This document shows positions 12,560 through 25,860 of a DNA stretch of 64,000 nt, piece by piece. Source of the DNA: Echinostoma caproni. Lineage: Eukaryota > Platyhelminthes > Trematoda > Plagiorchiida > Echinostomatidae. The notes beneath the pieces are model-generated. The model was not told the DNA's origin, did not search any database, and saw only the letters and a program-made list of their open reading frames with translations. The first letter of the stretch is position 1; each line of letters begins with the position of its first letter. The DNA lies in assembly GCA_900618425.1 (NCBI GenBank), contig UZAN01039692.1, forward strand, positions 59,122 through 123,121, read 5' to 3'. Both the position numbers and the translations under genes were made by a program.

Positions 12560-15500
12560 AATGTGAATTCTGCCCACGTTTGCCTTCTTGTGTTAACGGG
12601 ACAGTTGTATTCCCCTAATAATTGGGTTTGTGATTTTTTACCGAAAAGCATTACTTAAGAGGAAATTCATCATGCCACGGTAGTGTAAAATATGCCGGTG
12701 TTAAGCCTCGCATGTATGACACACTGTAGTAATTATCTCCGGGGGTCAAAGCTAGTAGAACTAATAGGTTTAGTTATATATTTTGCAGCTTGAAGGAAGT
12801 GGTCATGCACAAATACAAACACTCCCTCCGTCCCATACACTTGCAAGCAAAGCACCTGCAGACTATTGTTCAGGTAACGACGAGATGTTCTATGTATGGA
12901 TTTTTCCTCTTCCCTGAATAACGGATACAATATATAGTCGTGCTATCCTTTCTCCTGACTTTATTGGGCAACGCACACAAAGCTTGTGGGTAACGAAACC
13001 ACTAGGTTCGGTGACCAGTGCTATTAGTGAATATCAGACCATCGGTATTAATCACCTCTTTTGGTTAAAGTTGGCTTCTCATAGGGATTGGCAGTAGTTT
13101 CTTGTGAGAGGAATCTAATGATGCCTTTCACACACGCGGTTTGTGTGCAAACAATCAGCGTTTTTTATACCGGGTTATCTTTTACTATGTCATCTTATCT
13201 GATAAAATAGCTCAAGGATTATTAGCAGATTACCTGAATGGACAAGCGAAAGGTACCATTTCAAAAGAAACGGTTGCTGAATAAAATCTTTTCGCACTAA
13301 AAAAATCTAAATCTAATATGCATGTTGGTACTTTGCATTTCTTTCAATTTATAAGTATGGAGTACATATTGCTTTTTCTATATGTACTACCTATTTCTGG
13401 TCCAACTTTATTACTTTACGGTGTAGTCAGCGGTATACTGAGTCCGAATAATTTACTTTAGACACTGGAAAGCGTCTGTTGTTGCTACTGAGCAGAACTG
13501 CACAACGACAACCGTACTAATTTTGGATAGAGACTGGTCCGACAGATTCAACCAGTCCTATAATCTTTATATGTATGATCTTTTGTGACAGTAAACGTTT
13601 ATTTTTGGTTTAACCACTGCAATGAGTATTAAACGTTTAGACGTAAACTCAACTTTACTAGATATCACACCCAAATTTACTTCCGTCAATACAGCGCCCG
13701 TCATTCTCCCATTGAATTCTTTTGATGTTTCCGGGGACAAAGCTGTGCATTGTGATCAAATAACAGTCATTGAATAACCTTTAAACCTGATATTGTACTA
13801 CGCTTTAAATTCACAACACGCATTTTCGCAGGTAATAATGGACGATTGAGGTAGCAGTTGACTCAGAATTACGTACTTTCTAGGCAAACATCTTTTAATC
13901 TGCTATATATATCAGTATAATTATCAGAGATGCAATCGTTAAAAGCTAAGCCCCACGAATGCTCTAATTTTCTGACGCACATTTATATCATAAAGACAAC
14001 AGATCGATGGCCTCATATCCCCACCATTACTCTATCGCTTGGAAAACCCGAAACCGTCCATAATTTAGGTTAGCTATCCGTTACCGGTAAGAATAAGAGC
14101 TATTGATTCATCCCTGTCGTCTTACTCTATAATCATTGACGTCCGTCGTGTTCGTTCTGCTTGGTCATAATGTACTCTTTGTTTGCCCAACATATCCTCA
14201 CCGGCTTGGATAAACATATGAAAGTTTATCACCAGTCTGATTCCATTTCGGTATCCACAATCACCAATGTACATCGATCAAAGTGTTTTTAAGTTACACT
14301 ATAGAGATCAAACCCTCTGATATCCTAATCTTCATAAAAGGGTCGTTCGTCTACTGCGCGCATATATATAAAAAGTTCTCATTGAAGTTTTGTTTAAGTA
14401 GATAAACCAATCCAGGTACATTATAACATTACAAATCTTGACCAACATAATTCTATAGAAGCTCACGTATTCACGAATGTAATTGTCTTGTTACATTCTT
14501 CGGCTGCAATGAAATACGCTACTACTTTTCCTCCTCAGTGAAAACGTCGTGGGAATGACTGAATTAGTTCGCTCCTTGGACGTGTGGTGACTCTGAAGAA
14601 AGACTTCCTTAAAACCGAAACAAAACTTGTTACATGGAACATAAATTGTCAGCACTCATCCAGAGTCCCAATGGCTCTATGCAGTCTCCGCTATACAGTA
14701 TGTTCACTATCCACGTTTCTTCTTTGAACAAAAATTCCTTGTACGATTTCAACACTAATAGTGACGCCCTAACAACACATCTCACTAAGGCGTTTTGAAA
14801 CTCAGGATTGTTTTATTTCTCCTGATCCCTCTCTGAGTGTTAGGATGAAATCTTCAGATGATGCATGCCAGTGTTTGAAGAACAAGGGCTGATGTTTTGA
14901 AATCTAAACCGTTTAGGGTTGCCGCTCATAGCACCGCATGTGCATGCCAGCGAAAGGATAAATGTTCCCTTGGATTTATGTAAACTGCCGCAGGGGTCAG
15001 TTTTCACAAACATTTTGTGTATTTTAGGGTATCTGAGAGAAAGGGTACTGGATCTTTTATTATAACGAGGTTTTGTTTTTTTACATTGGGTCAGGATGCA
15101 ATCATCTTCACGGGAGCTCAATTTCTGTGCCCCATCATTGCACCCACAAAGTATAAATTCAACTTTAAGCATATTAATATTGAGTCCTGAATTGAAGCTT
15201 TTCTTGATCCATATGAGAGGGCAATCAAACCATCCTCATTGATGGACTGAATAGAAGCCTGTTAGGCCGTTGGTAGTAAACAGTTCAATTGTCACGTGAC
15301 TTGGTATCACACTTGATCTATGGCATCATTGAGCGATCCACTACTTCAATTTTCAGAGCTCAGATGCTAATTCACATCATGGGCTCGTATAAGACTGAAT
15401 CCGAAGTGAAAACTCGTCGAAGGACTAGTTTTCTATCTATAGATATGCACCAGTTACATCCCGCAATAATAGTTAAACGGATCACGCATTTCCAAGGGTA

Positions 15501-17220
15501 TTCAGTCATTCAGATCATTTGACAGATTAGTCTCCAAAATAACTTACAAACATATTACCGGTCCGAGATATTTTCATTTGGTTGAACATAATGTGTACTT
15601 AGTGTAACTACTCTGATTTAGATTCCTGATGAGAATGTGAAAACTCCAGAGCAGTCACTTGGAAAAAACACCTATTTTGGTCTTTCCTATTCGCTATTGC
15701 TCCAAAAATGTGAATCTGAAGCGAAGTGTGTATAGAACACAACGGACTACCTTTCATTTTGTAGGACCTATTCTTAGGCATGACTCACTACAAAATTGCT
15801 CTACCGGACCGATCTAAAGGCATCTAAAGGTATTGTGGTGACCATATTTACACGGTATCCCCCCCCTTGGGCTGTTCGCATTGCCCTTAATCCCAATAGT
15901 TCGTGGTGAGCTGACTGTGTTATCTGACCGATCCAGTGGGAGGGTGAAATGTGCGTCTGAGCAACAATTCACAAACAGCCTGGAATTGGGGGTTTAACTT
16001 GCTGTCGTACGCATTTCACTGATGCATTCTGTCATTTATTTCAATTTCCGAGTATGGGAATGGACATAATCGGTTAAAATAAATCACGTCCTTTGAAGCT
16101 CAACGGAAGGTTCGTTAGTGTTGGCATATGTGAACCAATAAAGGGGCTTGATCGTAACCGACAAAATGTGCACTTATTTTTCAACCACACCGTTCAGTGA
16201 GCTAGATTTTTACAACTAAAATCCCAGAACGGCAGTAAACTGACTGAAGCTACTGGCGTTTAAACACCATCGTCGGAAAACAGTGTAGTAAAGTGCCGGT
16301 TTCATCGTCTTTCGCTTTTAAAGGTACGATTTTATTTTCAATAATAATAGTTCGTTCAGCTTTTATTTCGGTTGGTCTTCAAACGGTGGATTTGCTTTCA
16401 AGTGGTTTTGTGATCTATGCCGACATATAACCAACTTCGCTTACCAAAATGCGCTCTATGGCAAAGAGAACGTCATGATATGATCCTGCTTGAAAGATAA
16501 ACAAATTTGCTGTATCCAACAACCAACAACCCAACCGAAAACATCAAACAAGATTCAACAAATGTTTGTTCTTGTTAAACAGTTGAAGCTAGTCTTAATT
16601 CTTGCGCTACATATAACATCGGTGAGACAAATGAATCTACAATTCTCATGAATTCCGTAGTAACACAAGTTCTTTCATCAATACTTCCAATCAAGCTAAC
16701 GTAAAGGCTCTAGAATCTCAAAAGTGCAAATCAAAATATTCTTAGTGAATCAGTTTATTGTGCACATAATTTCAAAGTTATACCAAATTATATAGCTAGT
16801 TTGCAGTTTTTCGTGAATCAGTAACACCAACTTTCATATCCAGACGTAACAAGTACAGATAATGTATATGTGATTATTTGATCAATACTGCTTTGATCAG
16901 CGACAGCTCCGAGTCTATTAAGTAACAATAAAATGAAAAAAATATTGATAAGTTTGAGTATGATATGGGCGATTGTGTCCAGAGCAAGAAGTACCTAAAC
17001 TCAGTCCAAATAGGTTTTGGTGTCTAACTAGAATAAGCCTAGTGAACAAGCACTTCTCAAAGAAAATAAAACATCTGCTGATTCATCTCAAATGAACTTT
17101 GTGGAACTCTGGTCACCTAGTTACGAGTTGTTAAAGATGAGATCAGAACACAAAATGAAACCTGAAAGTCTCCATCACCGCCTAGAGTGCTATTAAATTC
17201 ATCAATAGAGGAGTATGATA
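12560..17220. other. Gene-free AT-rich interval
   Basis: No open frame carries a motif I recognise. The largest is about 110 codons on the minus strand near 14.84-15.17 kb and ends without domain features. A C-run lies near 15861. Short TATA-rich strings such as ATATATATAAAAAG near 14.36 kb occur, but nothing downstream suggests a transcription unit. I see no element termini. Confidence 0.55.
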
Positions 17221-17275
17221 ACACTGCGAATTAATTCGCTGTCATCGTCATCCTCATTTTAGGTAAGTCCCTGAC

Positions 17276-17420
17276 TGTTCTGTCCCAGGTTAAGTAGACA
17301 GATAAGCACGCAGTGAGTTCAGAAATACGTTTATTGTAGACGTCACTTATGGAGCCGTTCCACAGACCGGCGAGCAAGCAATAGCGGGCAGCAGGCCGGA
17401 GGGCAGGCTGACGCGTCACA
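17276..17420 (-). mobile_element. Possible solo LTR or LTR fragment
   Basis: A GC-rich 145-bp block stands out from AT-rich flanks. Read on the minus strand it begins TGTGACGCGTCAGCC and ends GGGACAGAACA, so it has TG...CA ends. It carries an AATAAA polyadenylation signal (plus-strand TTTATT at 17330-17335) about 55 bases before the end, the usual R-U5 arrangement of a retroviral-type LTR. No second copy, integrase or protease was seen nearby, and no clear target-site duplication flanks the block, so a full element is absent. It could also be an unrelated GC-rich repeat. A Ty3/gypsy origin is only a guess based on how common such LTRs are in flatworms. Confidence 0.4.
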
Positions 17421-17424
17421 CCTT

Positions 17425-19975
17425 CAAGCCGACATTCAAACTGTCAACAAATCAATCAATCAATCCGGCCACAGACAGGCGCGACAAACGCACCAGTGAA
17501 CTGTGAGCCACAAAAGTGACGAAGTGAAAGAAAAAACGTAAAACGACATAACGGTACTGTTCTATTCGATTTCATAGACATCAATTCACGGTGGAGCATA
17601 AGCAGTGTAAGCCACCAGCTTTACTGGTCCTGAAACTGTCACTACAACCCTTTAAATAAGTTGTAGACTGTTTCGCTGGACATTTCATGGCTCTATTTAG
17701 CGTTCCGGCTAACGTGAGTTGATAATATCGGTGCTGTCATCTATGAGGCATACCTTTAAATATAAGGGAGTATTGGTTTGTATAACGCCATTCGTTGGGT
17801 TTCTCTGATCTGCCGGGAAGGATTAGCATTGTAAATATTGTTTTCAAATTTAAGGCATGGTTGAACACCGGAAGGCTAAAACAATTTCTTTGAAATTTAG
17901 TTGGCGAAATATAAATGTTCCGTGGCAGTAACAATAAACAGGGATATCACCAAATATATACGGGTATCCTTTAGTACAGTTAAGCACTAGACGATCTATA
18001 GCAAAGAAGATGAACTCACAAAACGAGTTTTAATAACGAACTTTAACTACCGAGCCGGATGGATGACCAAAACGGTAAATTTTTGTGATCGAGCGGTTTA
18101 CATTTACACCCCTTGTATCCAAATAGGTAATGAGTTATACTTGAAATTTGCAGTTGCTATTATGCCTAAAGTAGTTAGCTAAGATCCTCTGTTTGGAAGT
18201 ATGAGTTCATTTTATACAACATGGGAAACACCTATAATTTTCCAATTGTGAAAGTTTGTTTCGATTTCTCAAAAGTAGTGGTCAAATTTAATTTCGGTAA
18301 TCAAAGTTACAACCAATGAAGGACTTTACAGGAGTATAAACGATTGCACTCAACATGAGCATACAAATATATACACTAGCATTTCGTTTGCGAGGGAGAT
18401 AAACCACTTGCACCTATTTCAGTTACGGCATTCTCGACCAAGGTGATTACACTTCAACCGTTAGTTTTGTGGCGAAGGTAGACCAAAGCGGATTGTTCAT
18501 TATTCCCATAGACGCTACACAGGGTACTGTTAATGATGGCCTAACGCGCTTGATGTTGAGAACGAAACGGAATATGTGCATTATTTAGCATTGAGAGAGA
18601 CTAAAAAGTATTGTTTACCCACATCCCTATTGCGAATTATTGAGACTGCGACATTTTCCTCTCCAGATGAATTGGAGCCTATGAAAGAAATACATGTAAT
18701 TGTAACATGATAGTATTAGTGTGAAAAGCTCAAGTGAATCCTCAGCTCAATCAAAGAAATAGTAGTTGCTTTGATTCCGACCGCGTTTATATGAATCTTC
18801 CTTCAGATATTCTCTACACGAATATACATGATGGAGGATATAAGCAACATTCAAAATTAGAAGCTCATTTAGGACTTGCTATCCCTTGCGCAAGCACCCT
18901 TCTATCGAGAAGATCAGGGTTCTGCAGTTTATACTTGAATCCAGTTATTTCTTCTCTGTGGAAAGCCTAAGATGATACGATTGACCTGTTTGAGAAATCA
19001 AATCATCCTTCGGATGGCAAACAAAGAATCCAGCTGAACATAGGTTGAGCAATGGGCTGTGCAATGAAAACATAGAACGGATAGACCAGAAAAATTCTGT
19101 ATTTCGCTTGTATTCTGTACCTTCCAAGCATTTAATTTTTCATATGCTTGAAATCGCAGAAATCAACGGGATAAACTTGGATTCAAATAAGCCTTGATCG
19201 GTTTATTTTACTGCGTTGGATAGCAAATGACGTCTTGTATTTAAGGCGTCTAATTGCACAGAGTAATGTGATATTTTACTATCGAGATCAAATAACTTTA
19301 CTTGTTTTCTATTATCAATCTACCACGTACAACTTGGTTAATGAGAGAGAAAAAAAGGGAGAGGAGAAGCACAAACTGATGCTGAAGAACAATCTAGGTA
19401 AGCGCAACTGAAAAATTTCAAACCCTGGGACACTTTGTGAAACGTGCATGCAGATTCAACTTGTCCATCATCATGGAAAATGTTTGGACATATCATTAAT
19501 TGTAAACTTTCGTGATTGGAATTGGTGAATTGATGAGGTGAGCTACTTTAATCGGCTCTCATTAGCCGCCGCCATCTCGTGTAATAGAGCTCATAATTTC
19601 GGGGTGTTGAATTAACAGGAATTTTCCAGGCGAAGAGAGTGACAGAGTTATGATAGAAATTGTAGTCAAGTGGGTCCATTTGAACCCTTAATAAATTTTA
19701 GATTCGATCGGCTTCTCGGTTCTCACAATGGTCAGTATGATTGAACATGCTTTCCTCGTCAGGTTTTACGGTAAACGTAGATTATTTACAAAGTATTGAA
19801 CTGTTTTGATAGTCCATATCAGCTGAACGACTGAGCGCTGATTTCTTCTGACGAAGCAAAATAGCTTCGTTTTACTTTCGTATCCATAAAACTTTGTTCA
19901 ATTAATGCGATTCTTCTACAATAATTCTCAACAAAGCACGTAAGTTACGTATACGAAAAATTATTTGGCCAATTT
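17425..19975. other. Gene-free interval
   Basis: A short (CAAT)n-like run lies at about 17447-17463. Open frames are under 80 codons and no motif is recognised. The stretch approaching 19.98 kb leads into the plus-strand LINE remnant, whose 5' limit is uncertain. Confidence 0.5.
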
Positions 19976-20234
19976 GATGAAACTAAAATCCATCGCTATC
20001 GATAAGGACTTACAACAGCTCTTCGATCCTGATGCTTCAGTCTTCTTTGAGAACCCTACTAATTATCTCAACTATTTTTAAGATGTGCTGCCCTCAAGAA
20101 AGGATAAACCTACAGTTCAACCGCCTCATCTCTGATAGACTGAAATGGTTACGTAGGCTGAAAGAAAGGGCGGATCGCTGACGGTCAAATCTGTCAACTT
20201 TCATATCAGAAGCGAGACAGCCGATCTCATTCAG

Positions 20235-20573
20235 TTGTATGTTGACACCGAGCTAGGAGACAAATCCTCTCGTCTGCTTTGGAACAGACTGCAGTTGCTC
20301 TGTGGTCTTTCAACTTTATCTACTACGGTCTCATATGATATCAATGAGCTCAACAAATCTTTTGCTTCATTGAAAAACGTTTTGCAAGCTTTATCTAGTC
20401 CAAACGCAGCATCACTTGATTTCCACCTTCCTGTGTCTGTCACAACTGAGCACATTTTAAAGGAGTTAACTGCTGTCAACAGAGATAAATCCGGTGGCCC
20501 TGATGGGTTATCCTCAGTGGTCCTTAAAAACATTTGGAAACCACCTTGCGCAAACCATTTCATTCATCTTTAA
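20235..20573 (+). pseudogene. LINE ORF2 fragment with GPDG motif
   Basis: This 112-codon open piece carries the region just before the RT fingers. A GGPDGLSSVVLKNIWK motif lies near residues 86-101, preceded by a helical stretch that in intact elements links the endonuclease to the RT. The frame is lost directly after the motif, and the protein continues in another frame with the RPIASS motif. The opposite strand is open for about the same length, which is a shadow of this frame and not a second gene. No function is expected from the fragment. Confidence 0.82.
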
Positions 20574-20663
20574 CACGTCTGTCTGAAGGAAAACTACTTC
20601 ACACATGGTGTGATGTTCGCATCACTCTAGCACCTAAGAAAGAAAAGAGTAAGTTTCGTCCTA

Positions 20664-20969
20664 TTGCATCATCTTCAGTGTTACTCAAGACTTGAAAATA
20701 TTATTATTAAACACCTGTCCTCTAATCTCGATTTTCTTGGTTCCAATCAGTTTGCTTATTGTAAGCGTCTCTACTTTAGATGCAATTGCTTGTCTTATAC
20801 ATTATTTTTTTTATCCCCTATAGACCAAAATCACAAACTTTTTCACGTTTGTTTCTTGGAATACACAAACCATCTAACTCTGTTGACAGAAAAATCTTAT
20901 TGTCGCTATTACGGCAACCAAATGCACAAACAACTCAGCGAAGTCATTAGGCATACGAGTCATTATTAA
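20664..20969 (+). pseudogene. LINE reverse transcriptase fragment, fingers region
   Basis: An open 101-codon frame reads LENIIIKHLSSNLDFLGSNQ near residues 11-30, then FAYCKRL. In LINE reverse transcriptases the LE..I...L......L...Q.G/AF pattern precedes palm motif A by about 40 residues. The later residues FLEYTNHLTLLTEK resemble a strongly mutated motif A (usual form F.D...AFD.V), with the catalytic aspartates not kept. The RPI motif just upstream is in another frame. This is a dead remnant of the same element as the neighbouring fragment. Confidence 0.75.
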
Positions 20970-20989
20970 CTTATGATTTATCATGTTAT

Positions 20990-22200
20990 TAATTTCAGAA
21001 CTTACCGAAACAAACAAATAACACTGATTTATCTTTGTAAAAGAAAATCCTATATGGCATTTAACCTACATATAAAGCCTTTGCCCTTATTATGAGAAAA
21101 CAATTGTCCTAACAGAACAGGTTAACTATTTCACGTTGGAAGAAATATTCGCTCATTTCGAGCTTTAACCTTTCCACTATGACTCGCGCAATTTGCTGCT
21201 TCGGCTGCCTATTATATGTCGATGCGACTGTTGATTTATAATAAACATTGGGATTCTGTACCCTTCCGTTGACAGTTTACAAACACTCTCACTCACCCAA
21301 ACACATCAGCATGAAATAGCCACAAGGTAACTCAATATCCCAATCTATTCCGTTATACCCGTCAATACGTTTCACCGTTCTGATACTGTGGGAACTGTTG
21401 TTCTCGAAACGGAAGGACAGGAATAAGAATGATAAAAATAAACGTGTGCCGTGCCAAATTTAGTTTATCCGCTGCAACACAATAGGACTAATAATGTTCT
21501 CCTTCACCGGACTTTTTTGAATGAAAGACTGAATCGATGTTCAGAATACATAAGGAAACATGATTAATATGGGAGCCCAAACGGTTTAACTGATTCTGTT
21601 TCTGTTTCAAGTTACCCAATGTGGTTCAAAAAGTTCACTTAAAACACCTTTACGCTCCCGTTAACTTGTACTATCCCCAAAGTCTAAGTTTAGTTTGTGC
21701 CATCAAATATTTAAATTTGCTTAAGGGCCTGGTTTCTGAGGCTGGGTTGAAGACAGTTTACATCTATACTCCCTTCTCAACGAGTAGTCCGACAATAGAT
21801 TTTTCCCTACCCACTTTTACTCTGTCTCGGGTATACATATATTTTCTTCTAGGGCACTGATGATCTTAACATCAACGTGGAAACGCGAAGTGAATCTCAA
21901 AGAATTTGAACGACCTCGATCAGAAGGTAATTTAAAACTGTTTAAGTTACCCATTCGTATAGCGTGCTCCATTTTAAATAACTTTACATTTCTCCCGATG
22001 AACTTTGTCAGAGGTCATAAGATTGTTTTGGGGATGCAGCTGCATTTCGCAAAATTACTGTACCCTACTGGTAGTTAGCATAACCCGCCATTGAGCAGTA
22101 CTGAGCAGTAGTATTAAAAAACGGATTTGCATTACAGCACTCAGTGACCTTGGCAATTATCGCTTTATTTGATTTGACTGATTATCCTTCGAACTTCACC
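20990..22200. other. Interval without a recognised gene
   Basis: Two consecutive plus-strand frames of 79 and 72 codons at 21.62-22.08 kb carry no domain signature and no convincing start context. No splice pattern or RNA gene is supported. Confidence 0.5.
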
Positions 22201-22229
22201 TTCACGCATAATGCTAAGTCCATTGATTC

Positions 22230-22375
22230 AACCATACACTTGGAAGCACTAGACTCTCTCTTATCAGAGCTCAGCAGTGGTGCATATCCACCGTTCCGTC
22301 CGGGATTTGAACTTCGGACCCATCGCATGGAAGGTATATGCGTTACCACTGCAGCAATCAGCCCATGCCATGGCT
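22230..22375 (-). mobile_element. tRNA-headed SINE with degenerate hammerhead-like tail
   Basis: On the minus strand an A-box-like string TTGCTGCAGTGGTAACGC is followed by a T-arm-like hairpin (GTCCG, loop containing GTTCAAATC, CGGAC), the hallmark of a Pol III promoter derived from a tRNA. About 30 bases later the strand reads CACTGCTGAG...GAGAGTCTAGTGCTTCC. CACTG and TAGTG can pair as hammerhead stem I around a decayed CUGANGA...GAAA core, and a GTC cleavage-type triplet is retained. The layout (tRNA head, then ribozyme-like segment) is the same as in the copies near 36.1 and 54.0 kb. Stem II is weak, so activity is not expected. The plus-strand open frames over this segment are incidental. 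Confidence 0.6.
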
Positions 22376-22389
22376 GAACCACATTGTCA

Positions 22390-24495
22390 ATTCATATTTG
22401 TTCACGTGTTGTCTTCAGTGATAATCAGTCAGTTCATTTTCAATAATGGCTTTGAAATGTAATTCGCCGTCGGCAGAAAAACGTGAACGTGAAGTACAAA
22501 ACCAGGAGGTCTTCTACAATTGGAACAACCGAGTCCTACTTTTGAATAACTATCATACACCCTAATTTTATTAGTTACTTTTTAAACAATATTGTCTAAA
22601 ACTCCGTAGTTCAAGACTTCCGTCATCATACCTTGTTGTACTGTGCCACAGAACACGAAGAGGGCTTCATGCTAAAATCCCACAAAACCCTTATTAAAAC
22701 AATAGAAATATTGATTTTTCTTGGCGTTTAGACTAGATGCGTAATGGGAATTAGACAATTAAATAAAACTTGGAAATTTCCTCATTTTCCTGGGAGAGGG
22801 CAAGTTTTAACCGCAGGAACCATTGCATGAATGGATACATGGGAAGTTACACCAGAATAAAACTAATGAAGAAATCAGTTTTGTAAGTTACTTCATTCGC
22901 GATTGTTTATTACAAGTTTCAGCTTTTATCGATTACCTTAAGAGAAATTAAACGTTTCACACTTCTACGGTCTCAAAACATCATGTTTACTGTGAACTGT
23001 TTTGTTCGAACACATATAAACTTACACACAACCGACACATAAATTTCAAATCAGAAGATGCTAGCCAAACCGATTTCGAGCTTTGCTCTCCGATTTCAGA
23101 TTCCCACACAGATCCATGGACGCAATGTTCTTCTCCGACTAATTATATCAGTAGGCGACTTTGCATATCGTCCGACAAGTGGTACAGCCAACTTGAATGA
23201 AATTCCCAAGGCGCATTTGAATCTCCTCTGTCTCGAATTTCTGCTCACCCAGTTTCGTATAGGCATGAATAAATCTCATTTTATCACTGGCGCAAGTATG
23301 CGTCGGTACGAGCAGATAAATCAAACTGTGTTTTGTTTCCATGCTTTTGCGATAACTGAGGCTGCTAAAATTAGACGATTGAGCGAACCGGCGGACCTTT
23401 TCATGGTCGGAGATTCCGAATGGTAATTTCCCTAATTTTTCGGTATACACTAAGCTATCATACTTCCAGAGCTGACAATCACCAAGTAAACATGTTTCAG
23501 ACACACGCTAACAATGTTAACAATGTGAGCTAAGTGAGGAGTGACGACACTTGCTGAATAAGTTTTGTAGCAATATGTCGAATTATCATGACGTGCGATT
23601 GCTAGTGTAGACGTGTGTGTGTGTTTGAATGTTTGTATGTATCTATAGACGAATGTGTTAAACAGGATCGCATACACCCGTCGAACTGACGTGTTAGTGT
23701 TGTCGTGTTGTCGTAGACAGACACCTTTATTTCAAGAGTGAGTCACGTTTCGTTGAAACTATGGTACAGTTCACAACTGTCCAACTGTCCAGTTGTGTGA
23801 GTGGAACAAACACCGGACTGCTGAAACTGAGTTCCTGTTCGGACAAGCGTAAAAAAGGGCTCTTATTTGTTGGCCAGCAGCACTGAAATATTTTTTCATC
23901 CAGTCTCAAACGGGTTCAAAAACGAAATGAAAAACAGGTTTGGCAGCACGTGGCGCTATTAGTTTATCTAATATATATTGACTACATTTGCATCTGTATC
24001 CTCGCTAATGTATAAATGTAGCTCACATGACTGATTGATTGATTAGCGGATATAATCAATGCTGAAGATTTGCGCTCTTTGTTTTGTGATAAGCATCAGA
24101 AAAAGAAAATAAGATTATGTTCACAACATTTCATTAACATGAGGTTAATTATGGTTGCAGTAGCTGACGAGTGGTGACAAGTGAATAACTAATTTTGGTA
24201 CGAATTATGAAATCCGCTATGAGTTGATTCCACATGGGAATTAAACGAATTAATAAATCACCAAACTCTAAACGTCAAGTCATATACCATCTGCTGAATA
24301 GTTCTGACGGTTCTTGTAGCCAATTGAACTATTATGATCAAAAATGATTCAAATCTAACAAATTATAATGTATTTCTGTATTTCTATATTAGTGTCTTCG
24401 CAACAATGCTCACATTCTTCTGGTCCAGGAAAATTCATTGAGTTATATGATGACAAATAGTTTCGGGTTTATACAGAGTCCATTAATTGTCAACT
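22390..24495. other. Interval without a recognised gene
   Basis: Frames of 122 codons (plus, 23058-23426) and 118 codons (minus, 23148-23504) overlap each other almost fully, which argues against either being a real exon. A TG-rich microsatellite lies at about 23612-23640. No other feature can be supported. Confidence 0.5.
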
Positions 24496-24580
24496 GTATC
24501 CGTCGGTATTACTCTTGAATGATACTTGTAAGGGCCCTGGTTCGATTCCAAACTGCACCGCTGGGTTCGCGTTCCCGATT
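24495..24580 (+). mobile_element. Probable tRNA-derived SINE fragment
   Basis: The string GGTTCGATTCC at 24539-24549 is a perfect Pol III B box (consensus GGTTCGANTCC). A plausible but degenerate A-box region, TCCGTCGGTATTAC, begins about 40 bases upstream, the spacing found in tRNAs. The T-arm does not pair well and no cloverleaf can be drawn, so this is a SINE head or tRNA relic, not a functional tRNA. No hammerhead-like segment follows. Confidence 0.4.
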
Positions 24581-25860
24581 ATTTATTTGATTGCTAAGTA
24601 ATATTCTATGCTACGGATTTTTCATATGACAGGGTTTATTTTACAGGGAACTCAAAAGCTATTCAAATGAACATCATTGAGTATTGCGGGTATAAATAAT
24701 GGGGTTCAGTTAAACAATCGATTCCATCATTCGTTACATTCTGGCAGATTATCTCAATAACACAAACAGTAGAAATGAATGCTGACATTATATTTTGTTC
24801 CTACACTTTCCACCACTGATGGATAAATGATAAATGATTGTGAATGATTGTTCACACAAAATAAGTAAGAATGACTATTGTTTTCCTTATTATTTCCTCA
24901 TAAATTCTTTTCCACTGTCAATACATGTTTTGAGGGAGCAATCAACACCACTTGTAGGCATGGTACGTACCTTTCTGTTTCCCACAATCCTTAGTCACCA
25001 AAACGTTAGTTGTATCTATGTGAAATGCAAACAAAATTTATTCTTTTTGTGTTGTAGTCGCATATTTGCATACCTGGCGACGCGGATGTATTCGTGACTT
25101 TGTTAGACCAGCCGGTTCATTACATAAACCATTTGGTCATCTTTTTCTATAGAAACACTGAATAAAATTCGCATTAGTGTAATCTCACCTGATGTGCACA
25201 GACAGAAACAGACACAAACGCTCACCTAAGCACACTTCCATATACCGCCATTTTGACCACCAACGATCAGTGCAATTGTGTTGATCATTAAGATATGTGG
25301 GAGGACCACAGTGAATTCAGTTCTCGTGATTGAATAAAATGCAAGCATTACTCATGCCCTTCAAATCACCGAATGTGATTTTATTTGAAATGAAGTAACT
25401 AACTTTTAAAAAGTGAATAGTACGTGAACATTGTCCGATACGTACAGAACAAATTGGAAAGCGGAAAATTTTCAATTATAATCGTATCAGTTGTGATCAA
25501 AACCACTGTTACTGTATCGATCGACGAAAAGGTTTTAACTAGGAACATCAAATATCGAGCCTAGATAAATTCAGCGCTGACTTTTATCTCCGTTCCACAT
25601 TACGTAATACAAATAATTCGTTTTGAAAATATTGACCATCAAGAACAATTTATGGCGTTTTCATCATTATTTTTCCAGTGGTTCTAATTCTCATATAACG
25701 ATCTGCCAAGGATTAGAGGTCAAACCAAAATCATTGAGCACATCATGACCAAATGAGGATAGCAGTGTATCGAAAAATCGATGCGCTATGCGTTGTTTTA
25801 TCGTGAATGTTAATGTTATAGTGTTAATAACACAGCGATGTCGGTAGAGAATTATATTCG

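Larger units (their letters stand above)
19980..20970 (+). mobile_element. Decayed LINE fragment, pre-RT and RT fingers
   Basis: Plus-strand reading pieces in at least three frames form the N-terminal half of a LINE reverse transcriptase. The segment near 20.0-20.09 kb reads IDKDLQQLFDPDASVFF. The open piece at 20235-20573 ends with the characteristic KSGGPDGLSSVVLK, equivalent to the K..GPDG..P..LK signature. After a frameshift come a KFRPIASSSVLLK-type motif (the RPI.....K segment) near 20.65 kb, LENIIIKHL at about 20.7 kb, and FLGSNQFAYCK near 20.74 kb, the position of the H/Q-GF motif. Palm motifs A and C (FADD) are not recognisable, so the copy is truncated or decayed downstream. It differs in sequence from the minus-strand LINE at 10.8-12.5 kb and is a separate lineage. 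Confidence 0.85.

Noticed and set aside
23058..23504. Overlapping 122-codon plus and 118-codon minus frames
   Set aside because: Near-complete overlap on opposite strands with no motif in either suggests chance scarcity of stops.
24165..24200. GCTGACGAGTGG, a CUGACGA match
   Set aside because: No complementary stem II and no GAAA at the right distance.
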